Shown: piece after piece, positions 15,907 through 24,979 of the stretch
Layout of the letters: each line of letters begins with the position of its first letter
How positions within the stretch are numbered: the first letter of the stretch is position 1
NCBI GenBank assembly: GCA_020638095.1
Contig: JACKJF010000003.1
Coordinates: 868,001-932,000 of the forward strand
Direction: 5' to 3'
Length of the DNA stretch: 64,000 bases
Source: Hyphomicrobiaceae bacterium
GTDB lineage: Bacteria; Pseudomonadota; Alphaproteobacteria; Rhizobiales; Devosiaceae
Translations under genes and position numbers: made by a program
Notes under the pieces: model-generated
What the model saw: the letters and a program-made list of their open reading frames with translations, nothing else
Told to the model about the DNA's origin: nothing
Database searches by the model: none

Positions 15907-17046
15907 TCAGAAACCAACGACGCGCTGGACGAACCAGAAAAATCCGATCAGCCCGACGATGCTGGATGCGGGTACGACAATCAGCCGGCGATAGAAGGGT
16001 TTCCGTCCGAACCAGAAGCCGACCAGCAAAAAGCAGGCCAGAATGACGAACAGCTGGCCGAATTCGACGCCGAGATTGAACGAGACCAGTCCGGTGATGA
16101 ATTCGCTCGCCGGCAGGCCCACTTCGCCGAGCACGCCGGCAAAGCCGAGCCCGTGCAGAAGTCCGAACCCGAACACCACGAATGGCCGCCACACCGTCAG
16201 GTGTCCGAACCAGATATTCTCGACGCACACATAAGCGATCGAGAGCGCAATCAGCGGCTCGACGATCCTCGGATCGACGACCACCAGCCCCAGCGCCCCG
16301 AGCGCCAGCGAAACCGTATGCGCGACGGTGAACGAACTCACCTGAATGAGGAGCGGATGAAGCCGGGTCGAGGCGAGAAAGATACCGACGACAAAGAGGA
16401 TATGATCGAGCCCCTTGGGAACGATATGGGTGAAACCGATGCTCATGTAATCGCCGACGGTTTCGAGAAATCCGCGCGGTTGCGGCCCGCTTAAGCTGAC
16501 CGGCTTGCTGCTCATTCCGTCGAGCACATATTCCGAATAGGCGGGTTCCGGTCCGCCGGTCATCACGCGGATGATGCTCGCTCCGAACTCCCGGTCCCAG
16601 CTCCAGACGAACTCCGCCGCACCGGCCGGCAACCGCGCGCTGAGGCGAATGACCGACTCGCGGGCAAGGCTTGTGTCTCCGATCTCCGGCACGTCGATTC
16701 CGTCATAGATGAGGCTGACCGGTTGCCCGTCGGCTGAAAGGGCAATTCCGGCGACGAGCGTAGGTGCGAAACCGGCGAATTCCCGAGCCAGAACCTCGGG
16801 CGGCAGCGCACGCAACCGGTCATAGTCGGCTGCATTGGGCGAGTCGTTGGTATTGGTGTGCTGGGGTCCGATTTTGGCAACCAGGGCCTCGGCATTGGCC
16901 CGGATCGAGATGGACATCTCGCCGTTGGCGCCGGGCGTCATATCGACGATGGCCGGCACGATTTCATGGGCACTAGCATTAACTGACAGCACGAACAGGA
17001 ACACGGCTGCGACCACCCACTTGAGCCAGATGGCGTTGTGGCGCAT
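15907..17046 (-). CDS. HupE/UreJ_2 family membrane protein
   Basis: A 379-residue protein with a signal peptide (WVVAAVFLFVLSVNASA-HE), a periplasmic beta-rich domain (residues ~30-200), then about six membrane helices with GFTHIVPKGLDHILFVVGI, SSFTVAHTVSLALG and FGLLHGLGFAGVLGEVG. These His-rich membrane motifs are those of the HupE/UreJ_2 group, proposed nickel/cobalt (possibly other metal) permeases. ATG 17046 is preferred; an ATG at 17079 would overlap the divergent DUF4198 start. It lies inside the cbb3 region, beside a DUF4198 gene, so metal supply is a reasonable guess. Confidence 0.82.
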   Translation of the reverse strand: MRHNAIWLKWVVAAVFLFVLSVNASAHEIVPAIVDMTPGANGEMSISIRANAEALVAKIGPQHTNTNDSPNAADYDRLRALPPEVLAREFAGFAPTLVAGIALSADGQPVSLIYDGIDVPEIGDTSLARESVIRLSARLPAGAAEFVWSWDREFGASIIRVMTGGPEPAYSEYVLDGMSSKPVSLSGPQPRGFLETVGDYMSIGFTHIVPKGLDHILFVVGIFLASTRLHPLLIQVSSFTVAHTVSLALGALGLVVVDPRIVEPLIALSIAYVCVENIWFGHLTVWRPFVVFGFGLLHGLGFAGVLGEVGLPASEFITGLVSFNLGVEFGQLFVILACFLLVGFWFGRKPFYRRLIVVPASSIVGLIGFFWFVQRVVGF

Positions 17047-17077
17047 GCTCTTGGACCAAATTCCGATGGAAACCGTC

Positions 17078-17902
17078 ATGAACCGACGCTTATCACGCCT
17101 TTTTGCGGAAACGGCCTTTTTTCTTGTTACATTCGGCTCTGTGAACGCACACGAATTCTGGATCGATCCTCTCGATTTCACGCCAGCCGTCGGCGACATC
17201 GTCAAGGCCAACCTCAGGGTTGGGCAGGATTTCAAGGGCGACACGCTACCCCTCATTCCGCAGATGGTGCTCTTCTATGAAGCCTTCGACGCCGAAGGCA
17301 TGCGGTCGCCCGCGGGCAATGTCGGCGACCGGCCGGCGCTGCAGGTCGAAGCGCGCGCGCCTGGCCTGCTGGTGATCGCCTACCAGTCTACTCAAAGCGA
17401 AGTGACCTTTGATGATCCTGACCTTTTCAAGGCCTACCTCGAATGGGAAGGCCTCGACTGGGTTCTCGACGAACATCACAAGCGCGGTCTCCCGGAAACC
17501 GGGTTCACCGAACTTTATGCCCGCTATCCCAAGACCCTTGTCGAGGTCGGCGGCAGCGCTGCTGGCGCTGATCGCTCCACCGGCCTCGAAGCCGAATTGG
17601 TCGCGCTCGACAATCCCTATTCTTTGGCGCCGGGTGCCCAAATGCATGTGCAGCTGCTCTGGCAGGGAAGGCCCGAAGCGGGCCGGCAGATCAAGATCTT
17701 CTCGCGGCCGGCCGGGGCCGAGGGCAGCATGCCCGAAGTGGTCGACTACTCGACCGGTGCGGACGGCACGATCGCCTTCGCCGTGTCCCCTGCCACCGTC
17801 TACATGCTCAATTCGGTCAAGATGTTGCCCGTCGATCCGCCGCGGGACGATGTGGTCTGGCAGAGCTTCTGGTCATCCCTGACATTTGAGATTCCAGGCT
17901 GA
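17078..17902 (+). CDS. DUF4198 family periplasmic protein
   Basis: A 274-residue exported protein: signal peptide MNRRLSRLFAETAFFLVTFG...VNA, then HEFWIDPLDFTPAVGDIVKA, the conserved DUF4198 opening, whose N-terminal His is a likely metal ligand after cleavage. The rest is Ig-like (LVALDNPYSLAPGAQMHVQL, GADGTIAFAV). DUF4198 proteins often accompany nickel/cobalt uptake genes. The start is 31 bases from the divergent HupE-like start, so both promoters must reach into coding DNA. ATG 17066 is an alternative start. A strong terminator follows. Confidence 0.85.
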   Translation: MNRRLSRLFAETAFFLVTFGSVNAHEFWIDPLDFTPAVGDIVKANLRVGQDFKGDTLPLIPQMVLFYEAFDAEGMRSPAGNVGDRPALQVEARAPGLLVIAYQSTQSEVTFDDPDLFKAYLEWEGLDWVLDEHHKRGLPETGFTELYARYPKTLVEVGGSAAGADRSTGLEAELVALDNPYSLAPGAQMHVQLLWQGRPEAGRQIKIFSRPAGAEGSMPEVVDYSTGADGTIAFAVSPATVYMLNSVKMLPVDPPRDDVVWQSFWSSLTFEIPG

Positions 17903-17924
17903 ACCAACGCGGAAAGCCCAAACA

Positions 17925-17951
17925 AAAAGCCCGGCGCAAGGCCGGGCTTTT
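17925..17951. terminator. Bidirectional intrinsic terminator
   Basis: AAAAGCCCGGC (17925-17935) pairs perfectly with GCCGGGCTTTT (17941-17951) around a 5-base loop. An A-run on the left and a T-run on the right make it work for both the DUF4198 gene (plus) and ccoP (minus), whose stops flank it. Confidence 0.92.
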
Positions 17952-17971
17952 CAGTTTCGATGTGGCAGAAC

Positions 17972-18847
17972 CTACTGCCCGCCGCCCAGCGAGTGGACAT
18001 AGACGGTCAGTTCCTTGACCGTTGCGTCGTCCAGTCTCAGCGACCAGGCCGGCATTTCGCCCTGGCGCGGCTGGTTGATCTGGGCAACGATGCCCTCAAG
18101 GCTGCCGTTATAGAGCCAGATGGCGTTGTTGAGCGCCGGACCACCAAGGTCCGGTTCACCAGCGCCGCCCTCACCATGGCAGGCCACGCAATTGTCCTCG
18201 AAGAGGGTCTTGCCCTCGTCGCTGGCAACGCCGCCCTCAAGACCGCTGAGCGAGGCCACATACTTGGCCACGGTGTCGATCTCTTCGGACGTCAGCAACT
18301 GATCCCGGCCGAAAGCCGGCATGTCGTTGATGTGCGTGTCGGGGTCCGCCGCAAAGCGGGCGCCGTGCGAGATGGTCGTGTAGATCTGGTCGGCCGTACC
18401 GCCCCAGATCCATTCGTCGTCGTTCAGGTTGGGATAGCCGTTGCCACCCTGCGCGCCCGAGCCGTGGCACTGCGTGCAGTAGACCTTGAACACCGACGAA
18501 CCGCCGGCACGGGCGAACCGCGCCAGTTCGTCATTGGCCAGAATGTCGTCGACGCTCATCGAAGCGATCTGGTCAACAAAGACGGCCTGGGCTGCCTTGG
18601 CGTCCGCGAGTTTCTGGTCGAGGGTGCCGCGGCTTGAATAGCCCAGAAGTCCCGGCGTCGAACCGGAAATGATGGGCCATGCCGGATAGGCGATCGTGTA
18701 ACCGATTGCCCAGATGATGGTGCCGTAGAAAGTCCACAGCCACCAGCGCGGCAGGGGCGTGTTAAGCTCCTTGATACCGTCCCAGACGTGACCCGTCGTT
18801 TCGGTGCCGCTGAGTTCGTCGATTTCTCGTTCGTGCGTATTGCTCAT
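17972..18847 (-). CDS. ccoP: cbb3 cytochrome c oxidase subunit III (CcoP, di-heme cytochrome c)
   Basis: A 291-residue membrane-anchored di-heme cytochrome c. One helix (WWLWTFYGTIIWAIGYTIAY, about residues 34-53) is followed by two heme c sites, YCTQCHGSG and NCVACHGEG, with distal Met ligands in NDMPAF and GEMPAW. The TGHVWDGIKELNTPLPRWWL segment before the helix is typical of CcoP. It passes electrons to the catalytic subunit CcoN. Its ATG overlaps the ccoQ stop by 4 bases. Last gene of ccoNOQP. Confidence 0.96.
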   Translation of the reverse strand: MSNTHEREIDELSGTETTGHVWDGIKELNTPLPRWWLWTFYGTIIWAIGYTIAYPAWPIISGSTPGLLGYSSRGTLDQKLADAKAAQAVFVDQIASMSVDDILANDELARFARAGGSSVFKVYCTQCHGSGAQGGNGYPNLNDDEWIWGGTADQIYTTISHGARFAADPDTHINDMPAFGRDQLLTSEEIDTVAKYVASLSGLEGGVASDEGKTLFEDNCVACHGEGGAGEPDLGGPALNNAIWLYNGSLEGIVAQINQPRQGEMPAWSLRLDDATVKELTVYVHSLGGGQ

Positions 18848-19020
18848 GATCTACGCTCCTCTTCGAGCGGATGGTCGTCGTTGAGGGGGATGTTGGCTGC
18901 CTCCTGGGCCCGGCGTTTTGCGCCGGGCAACAGAAGGACCACCAGAACGCCGCCAAATATGGCGAACATGTAGATCAGCCCCCAGCTGTCTGCGAAATGT
19001 CTGAAAGCGTCGTAATCCAT
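18844..19020 (-). CDS. ccoQ: cbb3 oxidase subunit CcoQ (FixQ)
   Basis: A 58-residue single-helix protein: MDYDAFRHFADSWGLIYMF leads into a helix (FAIFGGVLVVLLLPG), then KRRAQEAANIPLNDDHPLEEE, the standard CcoQ tail. It stabilises the CcoP-core interaction. It starts 9 bases after the ccoO stop and overlaps ccoP by ATGA. Confidence 0.95.
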   Translation of the reverse strand: MDYDAFRHFADSWGLIYMFAIFGGVLVVLLLPGAKRRAQEAANIPLNDDHPLEEERRS

Positions 19021-19029
19021 CAACGCCTC

Positions 19030-19764
19030 CTAGCGATAATTCGCTTCGGCTTCGTAGGTCGAGAAATCGACCAGCGTTCCGAGCATTTGCAGATAGGCCA
19101 CGAGCGCGTCCATTTCGGTGACTTCGCCCGGGTTGCCGTCAAAGGCGGCCACCTTCACGTTATCGCCGTAGCGCTCGATCAACCCCGACGAATCCGCTTC
19201 CGGATTGGCCTGAGCCTCCAGGTCCGCGACCGCATTGTCGATCTCGTCCTGCGAGTAGGGCACGCCCACGATGGTGTTCGTCGCCAGATGCTGAGCAATA
19301 TGGTCATACTCGAGCGGTGTATTGGCGAGGAAACCATAGGCAGGCATCACCGACTCCGGCACCACCGAACGCGGATCTGTCAGGTGCTGGACGTGCCATT
19401 CGTTCGAATAGCGGTCGCCCACGCGGGCCAGATCCGGTCCGGTACGCTTGGAGCCCCACTGGAACGGATGGTCATACATCGACTCGGCAGCGAGCGAATA
19501 ATGGCCATAGCGTTCCACTTCGTCCCGGAACGGGCGGATCATCTGCGAGTGGCACACATAGCACCCTTCGCGAATGTAGATGTTCCGGCCCGCCAGTTCG
19601 AGCGGGGTGTAGGGGCGCATCCCCTCCACCTTTTCGATCGTGTTCTGGAAGTAGAACAGCGGGGCGATTTCCACGATTCCGCCGATGGCGACCACCAGAA
19701 GCGACACAACCATGAGCAAGGTGGCGTTGCGCTCTAGCACAACATGTCTGTCAAGAAGTCCCAT
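19030..19764 (-). CDS. ccoO: cbb3 oxidase subunit II (CcoO, mono-heme cytochrome c)
   Basis: A 244-residue membrane-anchored cytochrome c. The N-terminal helix is [20 protein letters not shown]. The heme site is [13 protein letters not shown], and MPAYGFL provides the axial Met. The [20 protein letters not shown] segment is characteristic of CcoO/FixO. It starts 12 bases after ccoN and precedes ccoQ. Confidence 0.96.
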   Translation of the reverse strand: MGLLDRHVVLERNATLLMVVSLLVVAIGGIVEIAPLFYFQNTIEKVEGMRPYTPLELAGRNIYIREGCYVCHSQMIRPFRDEVERYGHYSLAAESMYDHPFQWGSKRTGPDLARVGDRYSNEWHVQHLTDPRSVVPESVMPAYGFLANTPLEYDHIAQHLATNTIVGVPYSQDEIDNAVADLEAQANPEADSSGLIERYGDNVKVAAFDGNPGEVTEMDALVAYLQMLGTLVDFSTYEAEANYR

Positions 19765-19776
19765 TTGACTTTCTCC

Positions 19777-21405
19777 TTACTCTGCAGGCTGCGCCGCTGC
19801 GGTGACAGCACCAGCAATCGGCTTTTCACTACGCCGGCGACCAAGAATGGTCATCCAGATGTTGTAGGCCATGATCAATCCGCCGGTCAGATAGAGCAGA
19901 CCGCCGAAGATACGGAGCACGTAGTAGGGCTTGAGCGCCGCCACCGTTTCCGCGAACGAATAGACCAGGAAGCCCTGCGAGTCGTATTCGCGCCACATCA
20001 GGCCCTGCGTGATACCGGCGACCCACATCACGGCGGCGTAGATCACGATGCCGAGGGTTGCGAGCCAGAAGTGCCAGTTGACCATGCGCAGCGAGTAAAG
20101 ACCCGAGCGGCCCCAGAGTTTCGGCACCATGTAGTAGATCGCGCCGAACGAGATCATGCCCACCCAGCCGAGAGCGCCGGAGTGCACGTGACCAATGGTC
20201 CAGTCGGTATAGTGCGACAGGCCGTTCACCGCCTTGATCGACATGACCGGACCTTCAAAGGTCGACATGCCGTAGAAGGCGACCGCGATGACCATCATGC
20301 GGATGATCGGATCGGTGCGCATCTTGTCCCACGCGCCCGAAAGGGTCATCAGGCCGTTGATCATGCCGCCCCATGAAGGCATCCACAGCATGATCGAGAA
20401 GACCATGCCAAGCGTCTGCGCCCAGTCCGGCAGAGCCGTATAGTGCAGGTGGTGCGGACCGGCCCAGATATAAAGGAAGATCAGCGCCCAGAAGTGGATG
20501 ATCGACAGGCGGTACGAATAGACCGGCCGTTCAGCCTGCTTGGGCATGAAGTAGTACATCATGCCAAGGAAGCCTGCCGTCAGGAAGAACCCGACCGCGT
20601 TGTGGCCGTACCACCACTGCGTCAGCGCGTCCTGCACGCCGGAGAACAGCGAATAGCTCTTCGTGCCCAGGAACGAGACGGGGATGGAAAGGTTATTGAC
20701 CACGTGCAGCATGGCGATGGTCACGATGAAGCTCAGATAGAACCAGTTCGCCACATAGATGTGGGGTTCTTTCCGCTTGATCAGCGTGCCCATGAACATC
20801 AGAAGGTAGGCAACCCAGACAATGGTCAGCCACAGGTCGACATACCATTCAGGCTCGGCATATTCGCGGCTTTCGGTGATGCCGAGAATGTAGCCGGTCG
20901 CCGCCATCAGAATGAACAGCTGATAGCCCCAGAACACGAACCAGGCGAGGCTACCGCCAAAAAGGCGGGCCCGCGTCGTGCGCTGCACGACATACATGCT
21001 GGTTGTGATCAGCGCCGTGCCGCCAAATGCAAAAATAACCGCTGACGTGTGCAGCGGGCGCAGGCGACCGAAGGTCAGATAGGGCCCGAAGTTGAGTTCG
21101 GGGACGGCGAGCTGCGTGGCCACGATAACGCCCACCAGAAAGCCGACAACACCCCAGAAAACGGTCATTATGGCGCCGACGCGGATCGGTCCATCCATGT
21201 AGCCGCTTGTGTCTTCAGCAGCGCCGCCCGAAAAGCTGATCCGGCGAAGCGCCACGATTGCCGCGATGCCGAGAGCGACCGTAACCACCCCCATATGCAC
21301 GCGGAAGAGGCTGTCCTGCGCGAACCCGGCGAGCAGAAGCGTCAGCAACGCCCCCACCGCCAGGACTATGGCAGCCCCGGTATGTCTAGTTCCTGTAGTC
21401 TGCAT
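19777..21405 (-). CDS. ccoN: cbb3 oxidase catalytic subunit I (CcoN)
   Basis: A 542-residue heme-copper oxidase subunit with about 12-14 membrane helices. His ligands appear in [14 protein letters not shown] (low-spin heme), [12 protein letters not shown] and [13 protein letters not shown] (copper B), and [11 protein letters not shown]. It reduces oxygen to water with high affinity, so it serves microaerobic respiration. First gene of ccoNOQP; the start has a perfect FixK/FNR box 82-95 bases upstream. Confidence 0.97.
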   Translation of the reverse strand: MQTTGTRHTGAAIVLAVGALLTLLLAGFAQDSLFRVHMGVVTVALGIAAIVALRRISFSGGAAEDTSGYMDGPIRVGAIMTVFWGVVGFLVGVIVATQLAVPELNFGPYLTFGRLRPLHTSAVIFAFGGTALITTSMYVVQRTTRARLFGGSLAWFVFWGYQLFILMAATGYILGITESREYAEPEWYVDLWLTIVWVAYLLMFMGTLIKRKEPHIYVANWFYLSFIVTIAMLHVVNNLSIPVSFLGTKSYSLFSGVQDALTQWWYGHNAVGFFLTAGFLGMMYYFMPKQAERPVYSYRLSIIHFWALIFLYIWAGPHHLHYTALPDWAQTLGMVFSIMLWMPSWGGMINGLMTLSGAWDKMRTDPIIRMMVIAVAFYGMSTFEGPVMSIKAVNGLSHYTDWTIGHVHSGALGWVGMISFGAIYYMVPKLWGRSGLYSLRMVNWHFWLATLGIVIYAAVMWVAGITQGLMWREYDSQGFLVYSFAETVAALKPYYVLRIFGGLLYLTGGLIMAYNIWMTILGRRRSEKPIAGAVTAAAQPAE

Positions 21406-21486
21406 ATTACCCCCTTTTCAGGCCGCCTCATGCCAAGCCTGATAAGTTGCATCAAACGGCTCATATCCGGCACCGTGCTGCATGTC

Positions 21487-21500
21487 TTGACCTAGGTCAA
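21487..21500. promoter_or_regulatory. FixK/FNR box between ccoN and the hemerythrin gene
   Basis: TTGA (21487-21490), CCTAGG, TCAA (21497-21500): a perfect, fully symmetric anaerobox. Its position suits activation of ccoNOQP (minus), and because it is symmetric it could also serve the divergent hemerythrin-like gene. Confidence 0.82.
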
Positions 21501-21599
21501 CGTTGGCCCGCGGCGCTTGTGCTCTTTTGCCCAGCTATGACGCGGCAAACTGTCCAGTTCGAAAACAAGGTGGCTCTCAAGGGCTTGGGCTTGGGCATC

Positions 21600-22031
21600 A
21601 TGGCAACGGCAAAAACCCTGTCTGACTTCGAAAAAGCGAGCATCGAACAGTCGGTGCTCTGCGATGATCTTGAGCGAATCGCCGACGCCCTGCCGGACGA
21701 TGTCGACCGGGGACTTGCCCTGCGAGTCGCCGAAAAGATCTCGATCGTTCTCGACCGGGCCCACGACCTTGAAGAGAACGAGGTCTTCCCGATTCTCGAA
21801 GCCCGGGCACATGAAAGTGCGCTGGTCCAGACCGCGCTGAACCGTTTCCGCAACGAGCACCAGCAGGATGCCTGTTTCGCCGAGGAAGTGCGCGAAGCCC
21901 TCATCGAATTCGCCACGGGAACCCGCGCCATGGCGCCCGATGCGCTCGGCTATATGCTGAGGGGATTTTTCGTCAGCCTCAGGCGCCACATCTCGGTCGA
22001 ACGCGAAATGGTCGACCTGGTGCTTGCCTGA
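21600..22031 (+). CDS. Hemerythrin-domain protein
   Basis: A 143-residue helical-bundle protein with spaced His/Glu motifs expected for a di-iron hemerythrin (HHE) site: RAHDLEENEVFPIL (His55), FRNEHQQD (His87) and SLRRHISVEREMVD near the C terminus. Such proteins bind oxygen or nitric oxide or sense iron/redox state. The start at 21600 is favoured because a FixK-driven transcript would begin near 21535; an in-frame ATG at 21537 adds 21 residues, and neither has a good ribosome site. It diverges from ccoN and probably shares its oxygen control. Confidence 0.78.
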   Translation: MATAKTLSDFEKASIEQSVLCDDLERIADALPDDVDRGLALRVAEKISIVLDRAHDLEENEVFPILEARAHESALVQTALNRFRNEHQQDACFAEEVREALIEFATGTRAMAPDALGYMLRGFFVSLRRHISVEREMVDLVLA

Positions 22032-22049
22032 TTCGCAAAACCACGGCGC

Positions 22050-22793
22050 CTAGCCGCAGAGATCCCGCAGATATTCCAGACTACCGACCGTGATGTGGCG
22101 GTGGTTCTGCACCTCGATCACATGCGTCGATCTCAGTTTGGTGAACTGGCGCGACACCGTTTCGATCGTCAGGCCGAGAAAGTCGGCAATGTCGGTGCGC
22201 GACAGGGGTAATTCGAAACTGACCGATCCCGTCTGGCGCGTCGGGTCCACATGGCTGGCGATGAGATAGAGGAAGCTCGCGACCTTTTCGCTCGCCGTCT
22301 TGCGACCGAGAGTCACCATCCATTCGCGCGCCTCGTCGAGCTCCCTCAGGGTTTGCTCGAAAAGCTTGGCCTCGAGTTTCGGGTTGTTCTTGACCAGCTG
22401 TTCGATCGAGCCCTTCGGCAACCGGCAAAGCCGGACCTTTGAAGCAGCATCGGCATTGAGCGAACTTTGTTTGGCGAAAAGCCGCCCGAGAAAGTCCGGC
22501 GCGAATTGCAGCCCGACCACTTGCTGACGCCCGTCCTGCAATATCTTGGTCAGTTTGACCACGCCGCTCAGAACCGTCGCATAGGAATCGACATCCTCTG
22601 CGTCGCCGATCAGTTCTTCGCCCGGCTGGTGCTCGGACTGAAAGGAATGGCGAGACAATTCAAGCAGTTCGTCTTCGCGCAGAGACCCGCAAATGCCGTG
22701 ATGCCGGGCCTCGCAACTCATGCACACCCGCGGCACACTCGAATTATGCACATCCCAGCGCTTTTCCGACGTTAGGTCCGTCAAGAACGCCAT
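22050..22793 (-). CDS. FNR/FnrL-type oxygen-responsive regulator
   Basis: A 247-residue Crp/Fnr regulator with iron-sulfur cysteines Cys24, Cys27 and Cys35 (CMSCEARHHGIC) and Cys123 (KVRLCRLP), i.e. the four-Cys set for an oxygen-labile 4Fe-4S cluster. A cyclic-nucleotide-binding-like beta barrel comes next, then the dimer helix and the helix-turn-helix ADFLGLTIETVSRQFTKL, which reads TTGA half-sites. ATG 22793 follows a G-rich site. It ends the cbb3 region and should activate the boxes at 14467 and 21487. FixK lacks these cysteines, so FnrL is the better name. Confidence 0.92.
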   Translation of the reverse strand: MAFLTDLTSEKRWDVHNSSVPRVCMSCEARHHGICGSLREDELLELSRHSFQSEHQPGEELIGDAEDVDSYATVLSGVVKLTKILQDGRQQVVGLQFAPDFLGRLFAKQSSLNADAASKVRLCRLPKGSIEQLVKNNPKLEAKLFEQTLRELDEAREWMVTLGRKTASEKVASFLYLIASHVDPTRQTGSVSFELPLSRTDIADFLGLTIETVSRQFTKLRSTHVIEVQNHRHITVGSLEYLRDLCG

Positions 22794-22972
22794 CCCCCAC
22801 CGGCCCCGCCCTGCCGGAAGATTAACTCGCGGTGGGCCTATCCTAACCATCGCGACAAAGAGGTCAATCGCACATATGTTCAAAGGCGCATGTCTGCGCG
22901 TTGCGGCGGCGTTTCCGGTCCCTTGCAATACGTGGCGATTGCGGTCACAACGCGCTGAACCCCGCCGGAAAC

Positions 22973-23935
22973 ATGACCCCGACCTCACCCGCTCCCTCAA
23001 AGATTCTGGTCACCGGAGCCAATGGCTTCGTCGGCCGCCACCTGCTCGCCGCATGCGCGGGTGGCAGCATCGACGTCGTGGCCGCGACCCGCAGCGGGTC
23101 TGATGTCGGCGGAAAAAAGACCGTCGCCGTGGGAGAAATCGGCGCGGCAACAAACTGGTCGGAAGCGCTTGAGGGTGTCGCGACTGTCATTCACCTCGCC
23201 GGCCGCGCGCACGTGCTCGATGAAAAGGACACAGATCCGGCGCGCGCGTTCGAAATTACCAACACGCTCGCGACCGCCAATCTCGCACATCAGGCGAAAG
23301 CGGCCGGTGTCACCCAATTCATCTTCATCAGCTCCATCTCGGTCTATTCAAGCTCATTGACGCATCTCGATGCGGCCGCGCAGCCATCCCCGGAAACCGA
23401 CTACGGACGCTCGAAATGGCTGGCGGAAAAAGCCCTGCGCGCGCTCGAGACGCAAAATTTCACGGTCACCGTTCTCCGCCCCCCTTTGGTCTACGGCCCG
23501 GACGCGCCCGCCCGTTTTGGTCAGTTGCTCCGCCTTTCTGGGTCCGGACTGCCTCTGCCCATTGGTGGTGTCGACAACAGGCGGACGTTTGTCGCGGTCG
23601 ACAACCTCGCGGACGCCATTCTTCATTGCGTCGGGCGAAGGGGAACCGGAAGCCGTCCATTTCTCGTTGCCGACAATGAGAGCCTGTCGACGCCGGAGCT
23701 TGTCCGCCTGCTGCGCACCCCCCAACCGCGAAAGGCAGCCATTTTCTGGGCGCCGCCGCCGCTGATCGAAGCCGTGCTCGGAATGGCCGGCCGGGCCGAC
23801 GAATGGCGGAAACTCACCGGCACCCTGACCGTCGACGCCTCGGCCTTCAAATCTGCCACCGGCTGGCATCCTCCTGTCGCCGCACAAAAGGCGTTGATTG
23901 CCGCGGCGCATGGCTATGCCGCGACACACAAATAG
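22973..23935 (+). CDS. NAD-dependent epimerase/dehydratase (UDP-sugar type)
   Basis: A 320-residue extended short-chain dehydrogenase. The nucleotide-binding loop is VTGANGFVGRHLL (residues ~14-26). The active-site pair is the Tyr and Lys of YGRSK, and VLRPPLVYGPDAPARF is the substrate-side motif. It resembles UDP-glucose 4-epimerase and WbpV-type enzymes placed before WecA-like transferases in O-antigen loci, where they make the sugar the transferase loads. The transferase gene follows after 36 bases. Confidence 0.88.
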   Translation: MTPTSPAPSKILVTGANGFVGRHLLAACAGGSIDVVAATRSGSDVGGKKTVAVGEIGAATNWSEALEGVATVIHLAGRAHVLDEKDTDPARAFEITNTLATANLAHQAKAAGVTQFIFISSISVYSSSLTHLDAAAQPSPETDYGRSKWLAEKALRALETQNFTVTVLRPPLVYGPDAPARFGQLLRLSGSGLPLPIGGVDNRRTFVAVDNLADAILHCVGRRGTGSRPFLVADNESLSTPELVRLLRTPQPRKAAIFWAPPPLIEAVLGMAGRADEWRKLTGTLTVDASAFKSATGWHPPVAAQKALIAAAHGYAATHK

Positions 23936-23971
23936 CTGCCCCGGTTCTGCAATTTGCGCTAAGGCTTGCCC

Positions 23972-24979
23972 ATGCTGGTTCATCTTTTCATCGTTCTCAT
24001 CGCACCCGCGCTGACGCTCGTTCTCGTTCCGATCGTTATCGCGCGCGCCGCCGATTTCGGTCTTGTGCAGACCGCGAATGCCCGCTCCTCGCATGCGGGC
24101 CGGCGCGCGAGCGGCGCCGGCATTGCCCTGGCCCTCGGGGCATCGCTGTCGGGCCTGCTTCTCGCGCTCACGGATGATCTGACCCTTATCGTGCCAGTCG
24201 CGGCGGTTCTCGGACTTGCGCTTGTCGGTTTCGCCGATGACCTTTTCGACCTGCCGGTGGCCTCGCGCCTCGGCGCGCAGATTGTTGGCAGTCTCATTGT
24301 CGTTCTCGCCACGGCCGGCCCGGGCTGGTTTGATATCTTGCCCGCCTGGCTCGCGCTGGCGCTCGTCCTCGGCGCTGCCCTTTCCGGCGCACTCTGGATC
24401 AACCTCTTTAACTTCATGGATGGGATCGACGGCATTGCGGCAAGCGAATCCGCTTTCGTGCTGGTTGGCCTGATGGTCCTTTGCGCAGTGGCGGGGCTGC
24501 CCCTTTCAGGAAACGTGCTCTTTGCCGGCGCCGCGGCGCTCGCCGCCATCGTCTTCCTTGCGTTTAACTGGCAGCCCGCCCGCATCTTTGGCGGCGACGC
24601 CGGCGCCTATTTTCATGCAGCGGCGATTTTTCTGGTTGTTCTGGCAACCGCCGGTTCCGGACGCATTGATATCGTTGCCAGCCTCATTCTGCCGGCCGCC
24701 TTTCTGGCCGATGCCGCAGTAACCCTTGCGGTCCGCGCCGCGCATGGCCACAGGATATGGCAGGGTCACCGCACCCATGCTTATCAGCACGTGTCACGCC
24801 GCTTTGGTCATGCACGAACGGTCGGACTCTATCTCGTCTACAATGTGCTCTGGCTTTTGCCGCTTGCCCTGCTCGTTCAGACCGGATTGATCTGGGCCGG
24901 GTTGGGGCTGCTTCTTGCCTATTTGCCGGCAATCGTGTTTGTGGGGCGCAACAGAGCGGGACTGCCCGAGCATGCTTGA
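23972..24979 (+). CDS. WecA/WbpL-like polyprenyl-phosphate sugar-1-phosphate transferase
   Basis: A 335-residue polytopic membrane enzyme (about 10 helices). Conserved motifs are NARSSHAGRRASGAG, VGFADDLFDLP (Mg-binding Asp pair), NLFNFMDGIDGIAASE and RIFGGDAGAYFH, with a cytoplasmic HRTHAYQH loop. It attaches the first sugar phosphate to undecaprenyl phosphate, the committed step of O-antigen or surface polysaccharide synthesis. The start is ATG at 23972 after AAGG. Its end overlaps the following gene by 8 bases. Confidence 0.92.
   Translation: MLVHLFIVLIAPALTLVLVPIVIARAADFGLVQTANARSSHAGRRASGAGIALALGASLSGLLLALTDDLTLIVPVAAVLGLALVGFADDLFDLPVASRLGAQIVGSLIVVLATAGPGWFDILPAWLALALVLGAALSGALWINLFNFMDGIDGIAASESAFVLVGLMVLCAVAGLPLSGNVLFAGAAALAAIVFLAFNWQPARIFGGDAGAYFHAAAIFLVVLATAGSGRIDIVASLILPAAFLADAAVTLAVRAAHGHRIWQGHRTHAYQHVSRRFGHARTVGLYLVYNVLWLLPLALLVQTGLIWAGLGLLLAYLPAIVFVGRNRAGLPEHA

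Noticed and set aside
21440..21460. Second anaerobox at TTGCATCAA near ccoN
   Set aside because: Only one half-site (ATCAA) is intact; the symmetric box at 21487-21500 explains regulation.
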